Of a stretch of DNA of 64,000 bases, positions 29,169 to 37,761 are shown one piece after another; position 1 is the first letter of the stretch, and each line of letters starts with the position of its first letter. A program made the translations under genes and the position numbers. Source of the DNA: Streptacidiphilus sp. 4-A2 (lineage in GTDB: Bacteria > Actinomycetota > Actinomycetes > Streptomycetales > Streptomycetaceae); contig JAAFYY010000001.1 of assembly GCA_014284505.1 (NCBI GenBank), positions 7,675,845 to 7,739,844 on the forward strand. Direction: 5' to 3'. The notes beneath the pieces were generated by a model. That model was not told the DNA's origin, did no database searches, and saw nothing but the letters and a program-made list of their open reading frames with translations.

Positions 29169-29987
29169 ATGAGCTCCGCCGACCATGCCGACATCTCGCC
29201 CGCCCGGGTCTTCGGGGAGGCGGCCGAGCTGTACGACGCCGCCCGTCCGGGCTACGCCGACGCGCTGGTCGCGGAGGTGCTGGCGTACGCGCGGCTGGGC
29301 GACCGCCCCGCGCTGGAGGTCGGCGCGGGCACCGGCAAGGCCACCGTGCCCTTCGCCGCCCAGGGCATCCCGCTGGTGTGCGTCGAGCCCGACCCGCGCA
29401 TGGCCGAGGTGCTGCGCCGCAACACCGAGCGGTACCCCGGGGTGCGGGTCGAGGTGGGCGGCTTCGAGGAGTGGCAGCCGGGCAGCCGCCGCTTCGGCCT
29501 GCTGTTCGCCGCCACCTGCTGGCACTGGCTGGACCGGGCCAGGCGCTGGGACCTGGCCCACACCGTGCTCGATCCCGGCGGCTCGCTCGCCCTGTTCTGG
29601 AACCCGCACAGCGTCCTCGACACCGGGCTGCACGCCGGGCTCGCCGAGATCGACCGCCGCCACGGCATCGAGGACTCACCGCACAGCGAGCCGTCCTCCG
29701 CCTACGGCGACCGGCCGGGGGACTGGGGCGACGACTTCGACTGGCCGGAGACCGAGTGCCGCCGTGACGGCCGTTTCACCGACCTGCGGAGCTTCCGCTT
29801 CCGGCAGGAGGTCCGCTACGGCACCGAGCGCTACCTCAGCCACCTCGCCTCGGTCTCCACCTACCGTGTGCTGCCGGACGACCGCCGTGAGCAGGCCCTG
29901 GCCGACACCGCCCGCCTGCTCGACGCCCACGGCGGCGGCATCGACATGCTGCACGTCAGTGACCTCTTCCTGGCCCGCGCCGGGTGA
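29169..29987 (+). CDS. Class I SAM-dependent methyltransferase
   Basis: 272 residues, intact. The SAM-binding motif I is LEVGAGTGKATVPFA with the acidic residue of motif II in VCVEPDPRMAEVL. Motif IV region FAATCWHWLDRARRW and DPGGSLALFWNP follow, as in Methyltransf_11/25-type proteins. The C-terminal half (SVSTYRVLPDDRREQAL) resembles UbiE/BioC-like streptomycete methyltransferases of unknown substrate. A weak GAGGA site precedes the ATG. Confidence 0.88.
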   Translation: MSSADHADISPARVFGEAAELYDAARPGYADALVAEVLAYARLGDRPALEVGAGTGKATVPFAAQGIPLVCVEPDPRMAEVLRRNTERYPGVRVEVGGFEEWQPGSRRFGLLFAATCWHWLDRARRWDLAHTVLDPGGSLALFWNPHSVLDTGLHAGLAEIDRRHGIEDSPHSEPSSAYGDRPGDWGDDFDWPETECRRDGRFTDLRSFRFRQEVRYGTERYLSHLASVSTYRVLPDDRREQALADTARLLDAHGGGIDMLHVSDLFLARAG

Positions 29988-30014
29988 CCGAGCAGCCACG
30001 GGTCGCGGGGGGCG

Positions 30015-30996
30015 TCAGCTCTGCGCGAGCTGGTAGGTCTGGCCTGTCCGGGCGATGGGGCCGCGGGTGGGGTCCAGGCGATGTCGCCGATGGTGGCCTT
30101 GGTGGTCCAGCCCTTGATGGTCTGGTAGCCGGTCAGCCGCACCCGCAGCTGGAAGGTGTGCGAGGCCCCGTTGGCCAGGCCGGCCAGCGTCGGGAGCGAG
30201 GCGTTCCTGCCGAGGGTGACCCAGCGGCCGTTCTCCAGAATCTGGATGTCGGCGCTCGCCCGGACCGCCTTGATCTCGTTGTTCTTGGCGACGCTGTAGG
30301 CGCCGAAGTCGAGCTGGTCGCCGATCGGCAGGTTGAGGCGCGCTCCGCTGTGGTTGGTGAGGGTGAGGTCGACGTTCTCGAACTTGCCCTGGACGAGCTT
30401 GTCCGTTCCGCTGACGGTGGCGCTCACCGGGCCGCCGGTGCGGGCCTCGCCGACCTTGAGCGACAGGGACTGTGCGGGAGCCGGGTCCTTGGGGGCCTGG
30501 TCGACCACGCCGAACAGGATGGCGTTGTCGTTGGCCTGCCAGGTGGCACCGGCCGCGATGGAGAACTTCCAGGTGTAGCTGGCGTGGGCCGGGATCGTGA
30601 AGTGGGAGCGGTACAGCTGACCGCCCTTGGGCAGGAAGCCGCCGAGAAGGCCCCCGTCCTGGATGCCGTCGTCGACAGTGGTGGCCGGGGCGTGGACCGG
30701 GGTGACGCTGAGCTTCACGTCGGAGCGAACCATCTCGAGCGGGCCCTGCCCGAAGGCGGTGAATGTGGGCAGGAACTCCTGGGCCGCGCCGGTGGTGTTG
30801 GTGGCGGTGACGGTGAACGTCTCCGCCTTGCCGCCGGGAAGCAGCGGCCCGTGCGGGGCGACGGCGCCGAGGGTGACCTTGACCGCAGGCTGAGGGGCCG
30901 GGCCGCAGCCGGGGCCGCAGCGAAGGCAGTCGGGGCGACAGCGGTGAGCGCGGCCGCGACAGCGACAGCTCCGGCGAGGCGAGTGCGGACGGACAT
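30015..30996 (-). CDS. Secreted beta-sandwich protein of unknown function
   Basis: About 327 residues. The signal peptide is SVRTRLAGAVAVAAALTAVA with cleavage near AFAA. The mature protein looks like two Ig/DUF-like beta domains: KVTLGAVAPHGPLLPGGKAE with TFTVTATNTTGAAQEFLP, and later GKFENVDLTLTNHSGARLNL, ending with RVRLTGYQTIKGWTTKATIG. It ends QTYQLAQS with no sorting signal, so it is likely released. Frames change near 30900 and 30060. Function unknown. Confidence 0.72.
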
Positions 30997-31206
30997 GATC
31001 AGACCTCAGGCTTCATGGGTGGGCTCGTTCGGGTGGTCGCCGCGGGATTCGCAGCCCGCCCTCGTGGCGACACGAGAAGCATCGCGCAGAGTCCGTTCCC
31101 ACCGGATCTTCGTACGGTCACCGTTTCGCAACTGCCATCACAAGCCCAACATTCCTGCGAATAAAGGGAGTTGGCCGCAATTACGGAGGTTTCGAGCGGC
31201 TCGCCC

Positions 31207-31557
31207 CTACAGCCACCGCCCGGCTGCCTCGACGCTGTCGCCGCCGCTGCTGTTGAACGCGATGGCGGCCGCCGGCGCGTGCAGCCGGACCAGGTTCACC
31301 ACCCGTTCGAAGAACGTCAGCAGCGCCTCGGGCTTACGAATCCCGCCCCCGATGACCACCACGTCCCACGTGCCCTCGGCCAGCGCCGCGACGACCACAG
31401 CCTCGGCCGACTCGTCCGGCGGGATCAGCGCCATCGCCGCGTTGACCCCACGCTCGCCGAAGCGCCCCAGCTCCGCGTCGAGCACTTCGCGCATCGCGTC
31501 CCCGTCCATGCCGGACACCGCATGCGGATCAAAACCGAGAACCAGAACAGAAGCCAT
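31207..31557 (-). CDS. Conserved hypothetical protein, 116 residues
   Basis: A small cytosolic alpha/beta protein: MASVLVLGFDPHAVSGMDGD, then DVVVIGGGIRKPEALLTFFE and ending AIAFNSSGGDSVEAAGRWL. It resembles a conserved actinobacterial protein I know only as hypothetical. The Rossmann-like strands and the GGG loop suggest nucleotide or small-molecule binding, but this is inference. Divergent from the UTRA-domain gene with a 100-bp shared promoter region. Confidence 0.75.
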   Translation of the reverse strand: MASVLVLGFDPHAVSGMDGDAMREVLDAELGRFGERGVNAAMALIPPDESAEAVVVAALAEGTWDVVVIGGGIRKPEALLTFFERVVNLVRLHAPAAAIAFNSSGGDSVEAAGRWL

Positions 31558-31657
31558 GCCGTCTTCAACGCCCGGCCTGGGTAAGCGAGTTCCACGCCCG
31601 GACAGCGCCGACGCAGTAGCGTCGGCCGCAGAGGAAACGAGCTGCCTGGAGGAACCC

Positions 31658-32204
31658 GTGTCCGAGCGTGCCTTCCGTCCGATCCTGCGTGCCGCCAATC
31701 AGCGCCTGGCGAAGGAACACTGGGGCGCCGGACGCTCGATCTGGCAGGCCGACCTGGATCAGCGGCCGCTCACCGTCGACCGGCTCACCGTCGAACGCCG
31801 CGCCTGCCCCAGGCACATCGCCGGCGCCCTCGCCCTGGAGCCGGGTGCGGCGGTATGGGTGCGCGACCGCCGCTACTCGGTGGAGCGCACGCCGGTCATG
31901 CTCGCCACCAGCTACCTGGACCGCAGCGGTGGTCGACGGCTCCCCGATCACCGAACCGCACCCGGGCGAGGGCGGCATCTACGCCCGACTTGCCGACCTC
32001 GGCCGAGCCCCGGTGCGCTTCCGCGAGCAGGTGCGGTCGCGGATGCCACTGCCCGAGGAAGCAGCCGCCCTCGGTCTGCGAACCGGCACTCCGGTGGTCC
32101 TGATCGTCCGGTTCGCCTACGCCGAGGGCGGCGTGCCAGTGGAGGTCAACGAGATGGTGCTGGACGCCACGCGTTACGTCATGGAGTGGGATTTCCCGGC
32201 CTGA
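31658..32204 (+). CDS. Stand-alone UTRA-domain protein (GntR/HutC type, no HTH)
   Basis: About 182 residues. The UTRA ligand-binding fold is clear: LDQRPLTVDRLTVERRACP, ALALEPGAAVWVRDRRYSVE, PVMLATSYLD, GGIYARLADLG, RMPLPEEAAALGLRTGTPVV and VEVNEMVLDATRYVMEWDF. No winged-helix precedes it: GTG 31658 follows GGAGGA by four bases and there is no coding in frame upstream. One frame break lies near 31925. It is either a ligand-binding protein acting with another regulator or a genuine HTH-less family. Confidence 0.8.
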
Positions 32205-32213
32205 CGGACGTTG

Positions 32214-32454
32214 TCAGGGCGTGGGGAACTCTCCGGCCTTGACGGCCTCGACGAAGGATGAGAAGGCTGCGGTGGTGAAGGGGAGGACGGGGGAGTCCAA
32301 GCCGAGGGTGGTGTCCACAACCGGGGCGAGGCCGACGGAGAGCAGATCGCGGACGTGCCCACGCACCCGCTCTGCCCACCTGAGTAGCTGGACTTGAAGA
32401 TGTTGATCTCGGACAGGTTGATGGCGGGCTCGTCACGTTGATCAGGGCTCCCAT
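32214..32454 (-). CDS. DUF397 protein, copy A (frame-broken)
   Basis: Nearly identical in DNA to the copy at 32823-33065, with the same start MGALINVT and the SSYSG motif. It lacks one base near 32350 and one near 32432 relative to that copy, so the uncorrected frame fails. Joined, it would be about 79 residues ending KAGEFPTP. DUF397 proteins are partners of XRE/DUF5753 regulators in streptomycete development clusters. Confidence 0.75.
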
Positions 32455-32473
32455 CGTGCGGTGGAGGGGTTGG

Positions 32474-32692
32474 TCAGAGGGTGGGGAACTCTCCGGCCTT
32501 GATGGCGTCGACGAACGAACGGAACGCGTCGTTGGAGAACGTCAGGGCAGGCCCGTTGGGGTCCTTGCTGTCACGGACGGGGACGGCGCCGGGGATGAAT
32601 CCGAGGGCCGTCTCGATGCAGTCTCCGCCGTTGCCACCGCTGTAGCTGCTCTTGCTCCAGGGTGCTTCCTGACGGATCTGAACAACGGTCAT
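32474..32692 (-). CDS. DUF397 protein, copy B (intact, divergent sequence)
   Basis: 72 residues: WSKSSYSGGNGGDCIETAL, then VPVRDSKDPNGPALTFSND and FVDAIKAGEFPTL. This is a canonical DUF397 protein and belongs to a different subtype from its two flanking copies. Same strand as the XRE gene, probably the same operon. Confidence 0.9.
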   Translation of the reverse strand: MTVVQIRQEAPWSKSSYSGGNGGDCIETALGFIPGAVPVRDSKDPNGPALTFSNDAFRSFVDAIKAGEFPTL

Positions 32693-32822
32693 AGTCCCTC
32701 AACCCCATCTGTGCTTTGCGGAAGCTGCCCGCCCAGGACAGCAGAAGGCGGAGGCAGCTTCAAGAGGGCGGTCAAACGACTGGAGCCCCCGTCGAGGGGG
32801 CTCCATGTGGTGATGGGGTTGG

Positions 32823-33065
32823 TCAGAGGACGGGGAATTCCCCGGCCTTGACGGCCTCGACGAAGGATGAGAAGGCTGCGGTGGTGAAGGGGAGGACGGG
32901 GGAGTCCAAGCCCAGGGTGGTGTCCACAACCGGGGCCAGGCCGACGGAGAGCAGGTCACGGGACGTGCCCACGCACCCGTTTTCCCCGCCTGAGTAGCTG
33001 GACTTGAAGATGTCGATCTTGGAGAGGTCGATGGCAGGGGTTGTCACGTTGATCAGGGCTCCCAT
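32823..33065 (-). CDS. DUF397 protein, copy C (intact)
   Basis: 80 residues starting MGALINVTTPAIDLSKIDIF, with KSSYSGGENGCVGTSRDLL and ending FSSFVEAVKAGEFPVL. It lies 11 bases downstream of the XRE/DUF5753 stop, so it is the direct operon partner of that regulator. Confidence 0.9.
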   Translation of the reverse strand: MGALINVTTPAIDLSKIDIFKSSYSGGENGCVGTSRDLLSVGLAPVVDTTLGLDSPVLPFTTAAFSSFVEAVKAGEFPVL

Positions 33066-33076
33066 CGTGCGGCGGA

Positions 33077-33880
33077 TCAGGTCGCGGGACTGGGGTGCCG
33101 ATAGTGCAGCACCCCGGATGTGATCGTATCGCCCAGTGATTGCAAGCACTCGTTCGGCGCGTTGCTAATCCACCCCTTGTCCAGGGACTCGGTGTAGATC
33201 CACGTTCCGCCGTCCGGCAGCGTCACGAGGTCCAATGTGCTGTCCAGCAGAGCAGCGAGCGGAACGCCGAACGGGACAACCTGAAGCGTGACGTTCCTCA
33301 GTCGTGACATGCGCACCAGATGCTCGAACTGCTCCGCCATCAGCGGTGCATCGCCCATGTGATGGTAGAGGGCTGCCTGGTCCATCACTGCGAAGAGTTG
33401 CAGAGGGTTGGTGCCGAACAGAAGCCCCTGGCGAGATAGGCGGGCCGCAGTCAGCTCGTCCACGCGGGAGGGCGAGTGGCCCCAAGTCGTGAACTGAGCC
33501 CGCATGTAGGACTCTGTTTGCAGCAGGCTGGGCACACTGAATGGGAACCACACGCGTGTGGAATGCGCCTGCTTCTCCAGATCCACCAACTGCCGGAACC
33601 ACTTCGGGTGGTAGCCCATGACCGGGTACCAGTCCGCGTCGTCCCACATGCCGGTGAGGATCTCGCCGGTGCCGAGCTCCTTGTCGCAGCGCACGGCCAG
33701 CTCGCGTGGGGGCACCTCCGTTCCTGCCTCGTACTTCGCGTATGACGTCCGGTTGACGAAGACGGCTTCTGCTAACTGGACCTGTGTCACCCCCACGGCC
33801 TCACGGCAGCGCTTGAGCGTCTTGCCGAACATCTTTGCGGGTGTGTCCGCCTCGCCCGCTCTGCCATTTCGGCGGCTCAT
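33077..33880 (-). CDS. XRE-family regulator with DUF5753 domain
   Basis: 267 residues, intact. The HTH at about residues 17-72 (FGKTLKRCREAVGVTQVQLA, NRTSYAKYEAGTEVPP) is followed by the DUF5753/Scr1 domain (PSLLQTESYMRAQFTTWG, RLSRQGLLF, FAVMDQAALYHHMG, VTLQVVPFG). This is the WhiJ-like class of regulator that pairs with DUF397 proteins in Streptomyces and affects development and antibiotic production. Three DUF397 genes follow it. Start ATG 33880 is preceded by AGGGAGAGCT. Confidence 0.92.
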   Translation of the reverse strand: MSRRNGRAGEADTPAKMFGKTLKRCREAVGVTQVQLAEAVFVNRTSYAKYEAGTEVPPRELAVRCDKELGTGEILTGMWDDADWYPVMGYHPKWFRQLVDLEKQAHSTRVWFPFSVPSLLQTESYMRAQFTTWGHSPSRVDELTAARLSRQGLLFGTNPLQLFAVMDQAALYHHMGDAPLMAEQFEHLVRMSRLRNVTLQVVPFGVPLAALLDSTLDLVTLPDGGTWIYTESLDKGWISNAPNECLQSLGDTITSGVLHYRHPSPAT

Positions 33881-34025
33881 AGCTCTCCCTCGGGCAACTG
33901 TTCTGATTGATCGTCGCGATGTGGAGTACCGAACCCCCCAACCGAGGGTCCTTTTCCACGCATCCGCGTAGGGCAATCCTAGAGATGCAGAAAAGTCAGG
34001 GGATAGACAGCGGAGGAGTACGGCC

Positions 34026-34190
34026 ATGCCACGGGATGTGCAGCCCGAGTGGGTTGAAGGGTGTGATGACTGCCTTGCGCTGGAGGGGCGTTGGGAGAAG
34101 GCGGGGATCGACAGGTCGGCGCGGGCGGATGTTCGGATTCTGACTGAGCGGCACAAGGAGGCCGAGCATCGGTCGGGGGTGAACGCATGA
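34026..34190 (+). CDS. Very small CxxC protein
   Basis: 54 residues, MPRDVQPEWVEGCDDCLALE followed by a charged helical end (RSARADVRILTERHKEAEH). The single CDDC motif may bind metal. It overlaps the next gene by ATGA. Small genes of this type accompany XRE/DUF397 clusters in streptomycetes. Confidence 0.65.
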   Translation: MPRDVQPEWVEGCDDCLALEGRWEKAGIDRSARADVRILTERHKEAEHRSGVNA

Positions 34191-34701
34191 CTGCGCGGAA
34201 GGTGTGGCGCCCGCGCCGTACCGGCCCGCCGTCGGGGCCCCGGTCAGGGATGCGGCTACCGGGTTCGTCGGGGTGTTCCAGGCGGTGGAGCAGCTGAAAG
34301 TCGGGTTCCGGCCGGTGGCGGTTGCCTATATCCGGCCCTTCGGCGGCGGTCCCGAGGTGGAGACCAGTCCGGAGATGCTGCGCGAGCCGACCCGGGACGA
34401 GGTGGTGAGTGCCAGGGTCGCGGCGGAGAACCGGGCCAGTCGGGAGCGGCTGGGCGGGACCTCGGAAAAGCAGGGGGCCGGCGTGCGGGTGGTTGAAACC
34501 CGGGCGGGGATCGCCGAATTGGCCGAGCCCTGGCGGATTCCGCAGCGGAGAGCTGGATTGGGCGTCGGGGCGATCGAATTGCCTGCCACAGTGACGGAGT
34601 TCCGCGACGCTGGGATGTCCATTCGATCGCCTCGACCACGCGATCGGGCTGTATCTTCCCGGGAGTTCTGGGATTTCCCGGGATGTGTACTGAGTGCGTG
34701 A
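34187..34701 (+). CDS. Small hypothetical protein of the XRE/DUF397 neighbourhood
   Basis: Begins MTARKVW and, after a frame break near 34207, continues APAPYRPAVGAPVRDAATGF, VAYIRPFGGGPEVETSPEML and VVSARVAAENRASRERLGG. The first 90 residues match the usual small protein found in these clusters. The extension to 34701 (about 80 residues) may be a further frame artefact. Coupled to the CxxC gene by ATGA. Function unknown. Confidence 0.55.
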
Positions 34702-34708
34702 TTTGCCG

Positions 34709-35958
34709 CTATGCCTGCCTGGCTTCGGTGATCCGGGCGGGGACTGTGCCGAGCCACCAGCTGGGGTCGGCGGTGCCGTCGTGGTGCGGCCGTCGCTGTG
34801 GACGTAGTGGCGCACGTCGCGGCCGGGTTCGGCGAACTCGCCGTTCAGGGCGCGTTCGACCCATTCGGCGCCGAAGCGGAAGACCTCGGCGGCGGCGCCG
34901 CCCAGCGGGTGGAACTCGTTCTCGTAGACCCGCATCTCCTTGGGCGCGCGGATGCGCTCGTAGTTGGCCAACGCCTGCTCCAGCTCGGTGAGTTCGTCGA
35001 ACTCGCCGATGCCGTAGAGGACCGGGCAGCTGATCTGCCGGACCAGGTCGCCGAGCGGCATGCGGGCCACCAGCTCCTGGTCGAAGGCGTCCTCGTCGGT
35101 GTAGCCGGTCATGAACATGTAGTTGTTCTTGAAGGTGGGGGCCCGCTCGAAGATGGTCCGGAAGTCGCCGGTGACCGCCTCGAAGGCGGCGAGTGCGGCG
35201 AGCCGGGGTCGGTGGCGGCGGCCCGGGAGCCCCAGTAGCCGCTCATGGAGATGCCGAACATGCCGATCCGGGCCGGGTCCACCTCCGGGAGCGAGGCCAG
35301 GTGGTCGATGTAGCGGCTGATGGCGCGCTCGTAGTTGCCGAGGTCGACGGTGAGCCCGTTGGCGCGGCTCTCGCCCTGGCCCGGGCCCTCGATGGAGAGC
35401 GCGACCATGCCGCGTGAGGTGTAGTAGCGCTCGGCCGCGTAGATGTAGTCCTCCTTGATCATGTCCATTCCGGGGCCGAGGATGACGGCGGGGCGTTCTC
35501 GACCCGGCCGGCCGGGAGGTGCAGCAGGGCGAAGATCCGGCTGCCCTCGAAGTCCAGCTCCACCTGGCGCACCCGGCCCTCGCGCAGCGTGCCGAGGCGC
35601 TCCACACAGTGGTTGGTGTGCTCGCGGAACGCGCCTTGCGCGGGTCGGCGGCGTCGAAGACGGAGTACTGCGCCCGGCCCCACATCACGGCGGCGCGGAC
35701 ATACAGGTCGGCGGGCGGTCCGGGCGAAGCCGCCGCGCTCGTGGTGGGCGGCGCGCCCTCGGCCTGTCCGGCGACGGTGGCCCACGCCTTGGGCAGCATG
35801 GCCCCGCTCCGCACCAGGTCGAAGACCTTGTCGAAGTCGGTGTGGTCGTGGCCGAGCTGTTCCAGGGTGCCCTTGGCCTGGGGGTGGAGGGCGTCGAAGC
35901 CGCCCTGGGCGAGGGCGATGTCCAGGGCCCAGTTCTGGCCGGTCGAACGGATGGTCAT
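34709..35958 (-). CDS. Alpha/beta hydrolase (FrsA/DUF1100-like esterase)
   Basis: About 416 residues. The nucleophile elbow is FGISMSGYWGS (GxSxSG), preceded by ALSIEGPGQGESRANGL. An acid region follows (ISCPVLYGIGEFDELTELEQ), then the His (YENEFHPLGGAAAEVFRFG). The N-terminal cap begins MTIRSTGQNWALDIALAQGG. Frames break near 35635, 35500, 35215 and 34770; the true C-terminus is PSWWLGTVPARITEARQA. Divergent from the MarR gene across a palindromic operator, so probably its target. Substrate unknown. Confidence 0.78.
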
Positions 35959-36003
35959 GGGGGAGGTCCTCTCCTGGGAGGCACCGGCCGCCGTTCGGCA
36001 GTG

Positions 36004-36032
36004 CCTAAGTACTTAACTATTAAGTACTTAGG
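36004..36032. promoter_or_regulatory. MarR-type operator, perfect 13-bp inverted repeat
   Basis: CCTAAGTACTTAA and TTAAGTACTTAGG are perfect 13-bp arms around CTA. Each arm also holds the self-complementary AAGTACTT. It is AT-rich in a GC-rich genome and placed 46 bases before the hydrolase start and 48 bases before the MarR start, so one dimer can block both promoters. Confidence 0.85.
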
Positions 36033-36079
36033 CTAAGCTGGTTGTCAACCGCCGCAGGCCGCCCAGGAAGGCCCCCGCC

Positions 36080-36537
36080 ATGTCAGAGCCGCAGTCCGAC
36101 CCCTCCCGTGACCAGGCCCTCGACCAGCTCGCCCGGGCCGCCTACAGTCTCAGCGCGGCCGACTCCCGGCTGCGCGGGCGGGCCACCCGCACCCCCGGTG
36201 CGCTCTCGCTCACCCACGCGCGGGCGCTGCGGGTGCTGGCCGAGACCGGTCCGCTGTCGATCGGTCAGCTGGCCGCCGCCACCGAGACCACCGGCGCGGC
36301 CACCACCCAGCTGGTCAACGGCCTCACCACGGCCGGCTATGTGACCCGCGAGCGCCCGCGAACGACAAGCGGTCGGTCCTGGTCGCCCTGACCGACACCG
36401 GCCGCCGCCGGCACCAGGAGCGGCAGGACGCCCTGACCGGGGCGCTCGACAGCGCCCTTGCCCGGCATGACGCCGCCGCTCTGGACACCGCGACCGACGT
36501 GCTGCGGCAGCTGGCCGCCATCTACGACCGGCTCTGA
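36080..36537 (+). CDS. MarR-family transcriptional regulator
   Basis: About 152 residues. The winged helix has LSLTHARALRVLAETGPLSI, QLAAATETTGAATTQLVNGL and the wing YVTRERPREN with DKRSVLVALTDTGRR. One base is missing near 36357, in the wing. It is divergent from the alpha/beta hydrolase over the palindrome at 36004-36032, the usual MarR arrangement in which a substrate-like ligand releases the repressor. Confidence 0.9.
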
Positions 36538-36592
36538 GCCACGCTCCGGCGCTCAGCTCCAGCCGGCGCCGGCCCCGGGGTCGCCCCGGGAT

Positions 36593-36906
36593 GCCGGGGA
36601 GCTGGCGATCAACCCGATCATCTACGCGGAGGTCGCCGCCGGCTTCGACACGGTCGAGGACTTGGACGAGTCGCTTCCAGCCGCGGACTTTCCCCGGCTG
36701 GCCCTGCCCTACCCGGCGGGCTTCCTGGCGAGCAAGGCGTTTCTGGCCTACCGCAGGCGCGGCGGGCGAAGAGCTCCCCGCCGCCGGACTTCTACATCGG
36801 CGCGCACGCCGCGGTCAGCGGGTACCGGCTGCTCACCCGCGACAGTGCCCGGTACCGTTCGTACTTCCCCAAGCTCGTCCTGGTCACGCCCGACGACGAG
36901 GTGTGA
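36593..36906 (+). pseudogene. PIN-domain (VapC-like) toxin remnant, N-terminus missing
   Basis: About 105 residues matching the last three quarters of a PIN-domain nuclease: GELAINPIIYAEVAAGFDTV, then LPYPAGFLASKAFLAYRRRGG, and, after a frame break near 36770, PDFYIGAHAAVSGYRLLTRD and YFPKLVLVTPDDEV. The later acidic residues (E in IIYAEV, D in PPDFYIG, D in LLTRD) are present. The first strand with the invariant Asp is absent: upstream sequence belongs to the MarR 3' end and there is no start codon in frame. No antitoxin is seen. Probably a decayed toxin gene. Confidence 0.75.
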
Positions 36907-36921
36907 GGCCCCGGGCATGAC

Positions 36922-36960
36922 GAAGGCCCGCCGTCCGGTTCCACGGGACGGCGGGCCTTC
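36922..36960. terminator. Terminator between the PIN remnant and sdhB
   Basis: A perfect 15-bp stem (GAAGGCCCGCCGTCC with GGACGGCGGGCCTTC), nine-base loop, located 22 bases after the sdhB stop on the minus strand. Confidence 0.92.
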
Positions 36961-36982
36961 GCGGCAGCTGGTGACCGTGAGG

Positions 36983-37761
36983 TCAGAAGCGGCGGGTCAC
37001 CAGGGCGCGCTTGACTTCCTGGATGGCCTTGGTGACCTCGATGCCACGCGGGCAGGCATCGGTGCAGTTGAAGGTGGTGCGGCAGCGCCACACGCCCTCG
37101 CGGTCGTTCAGGATCTCCAGCCGCTGCTCCGCGCCCTCGTCACGCGAGTCGAAGATGAAGCGGTGCGCGTTCACGATGGCCGCCGGGCCGAAGTACTGCC
37201 CGTCGTTCCAGAACACCGGGCAGGAGGTGGTGCACGCGGCGCAGAGGATGCACTTGGTGGTGTCCTCGAAGCGCTGCACGTCCTCCTCCGACTGGATCCG
37301 CTCCTTGGTGGGGGCGTTGCCGGTGGTGATCAGGAACGGCATGACGTCGCGGTACGCCTGGAAGAACGGGTCCATGTCCACGACCAGGTCCTTCAGGACC
37401 GTGAGGCCCTTGATGGGCTCGATCGTGATCGGCTTCTCCGGGTTGACGTCCTTGATGAGCGTCTTGCACGCCAGCCGGTTCTTGCCGTTGATCCGCATGG
37501 CGTCCGAGCCGCAGACCCCGTGGGCGCAGGAACGGCGGTAGGTCAGCGTGCCGTCCTGCTCCCACTTGACCGTGTTGATCGCGTCCAGGACACGGATCTT
37601 CGGGTCGACGGTGAGCTGGTAGTCCACCCACACCGCTTCCGGGTGCTCCTCCGGGTTGAACCGGCGGATCCGGAGGGTGACGGTGACCAGTTCGACCTTG
37701 CCGGACTCGGCGGCGTCGAGACCGGCCGAGTGGTGGGGGAGTCGATCGTCGGGGTGCTCAT
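36983..37761 (-). CDS. sdhB: Succinate dehydrogenase iron-sulfur subunit
   Basis: About 259 residues. It carries the three Fe-S clusters: the 2Fe-2S motif CAHGVCGSDAM with a later Cys, the 4Fe-4S motif CILCAACTTSCPVFW, and the 3Fe-4S end CTDACPRGIEVTKAIQEVK. One base is lost near 37735 in the first 15 residues, where the true N-terminus should join MSTPTIDSP to GLDAAESGKVELVTVTLRIR. The ATG shares its first base with the sdhA stop (TGATG). Passes electrons from SdhA to the membrane quinone. Confidence 0.95.
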
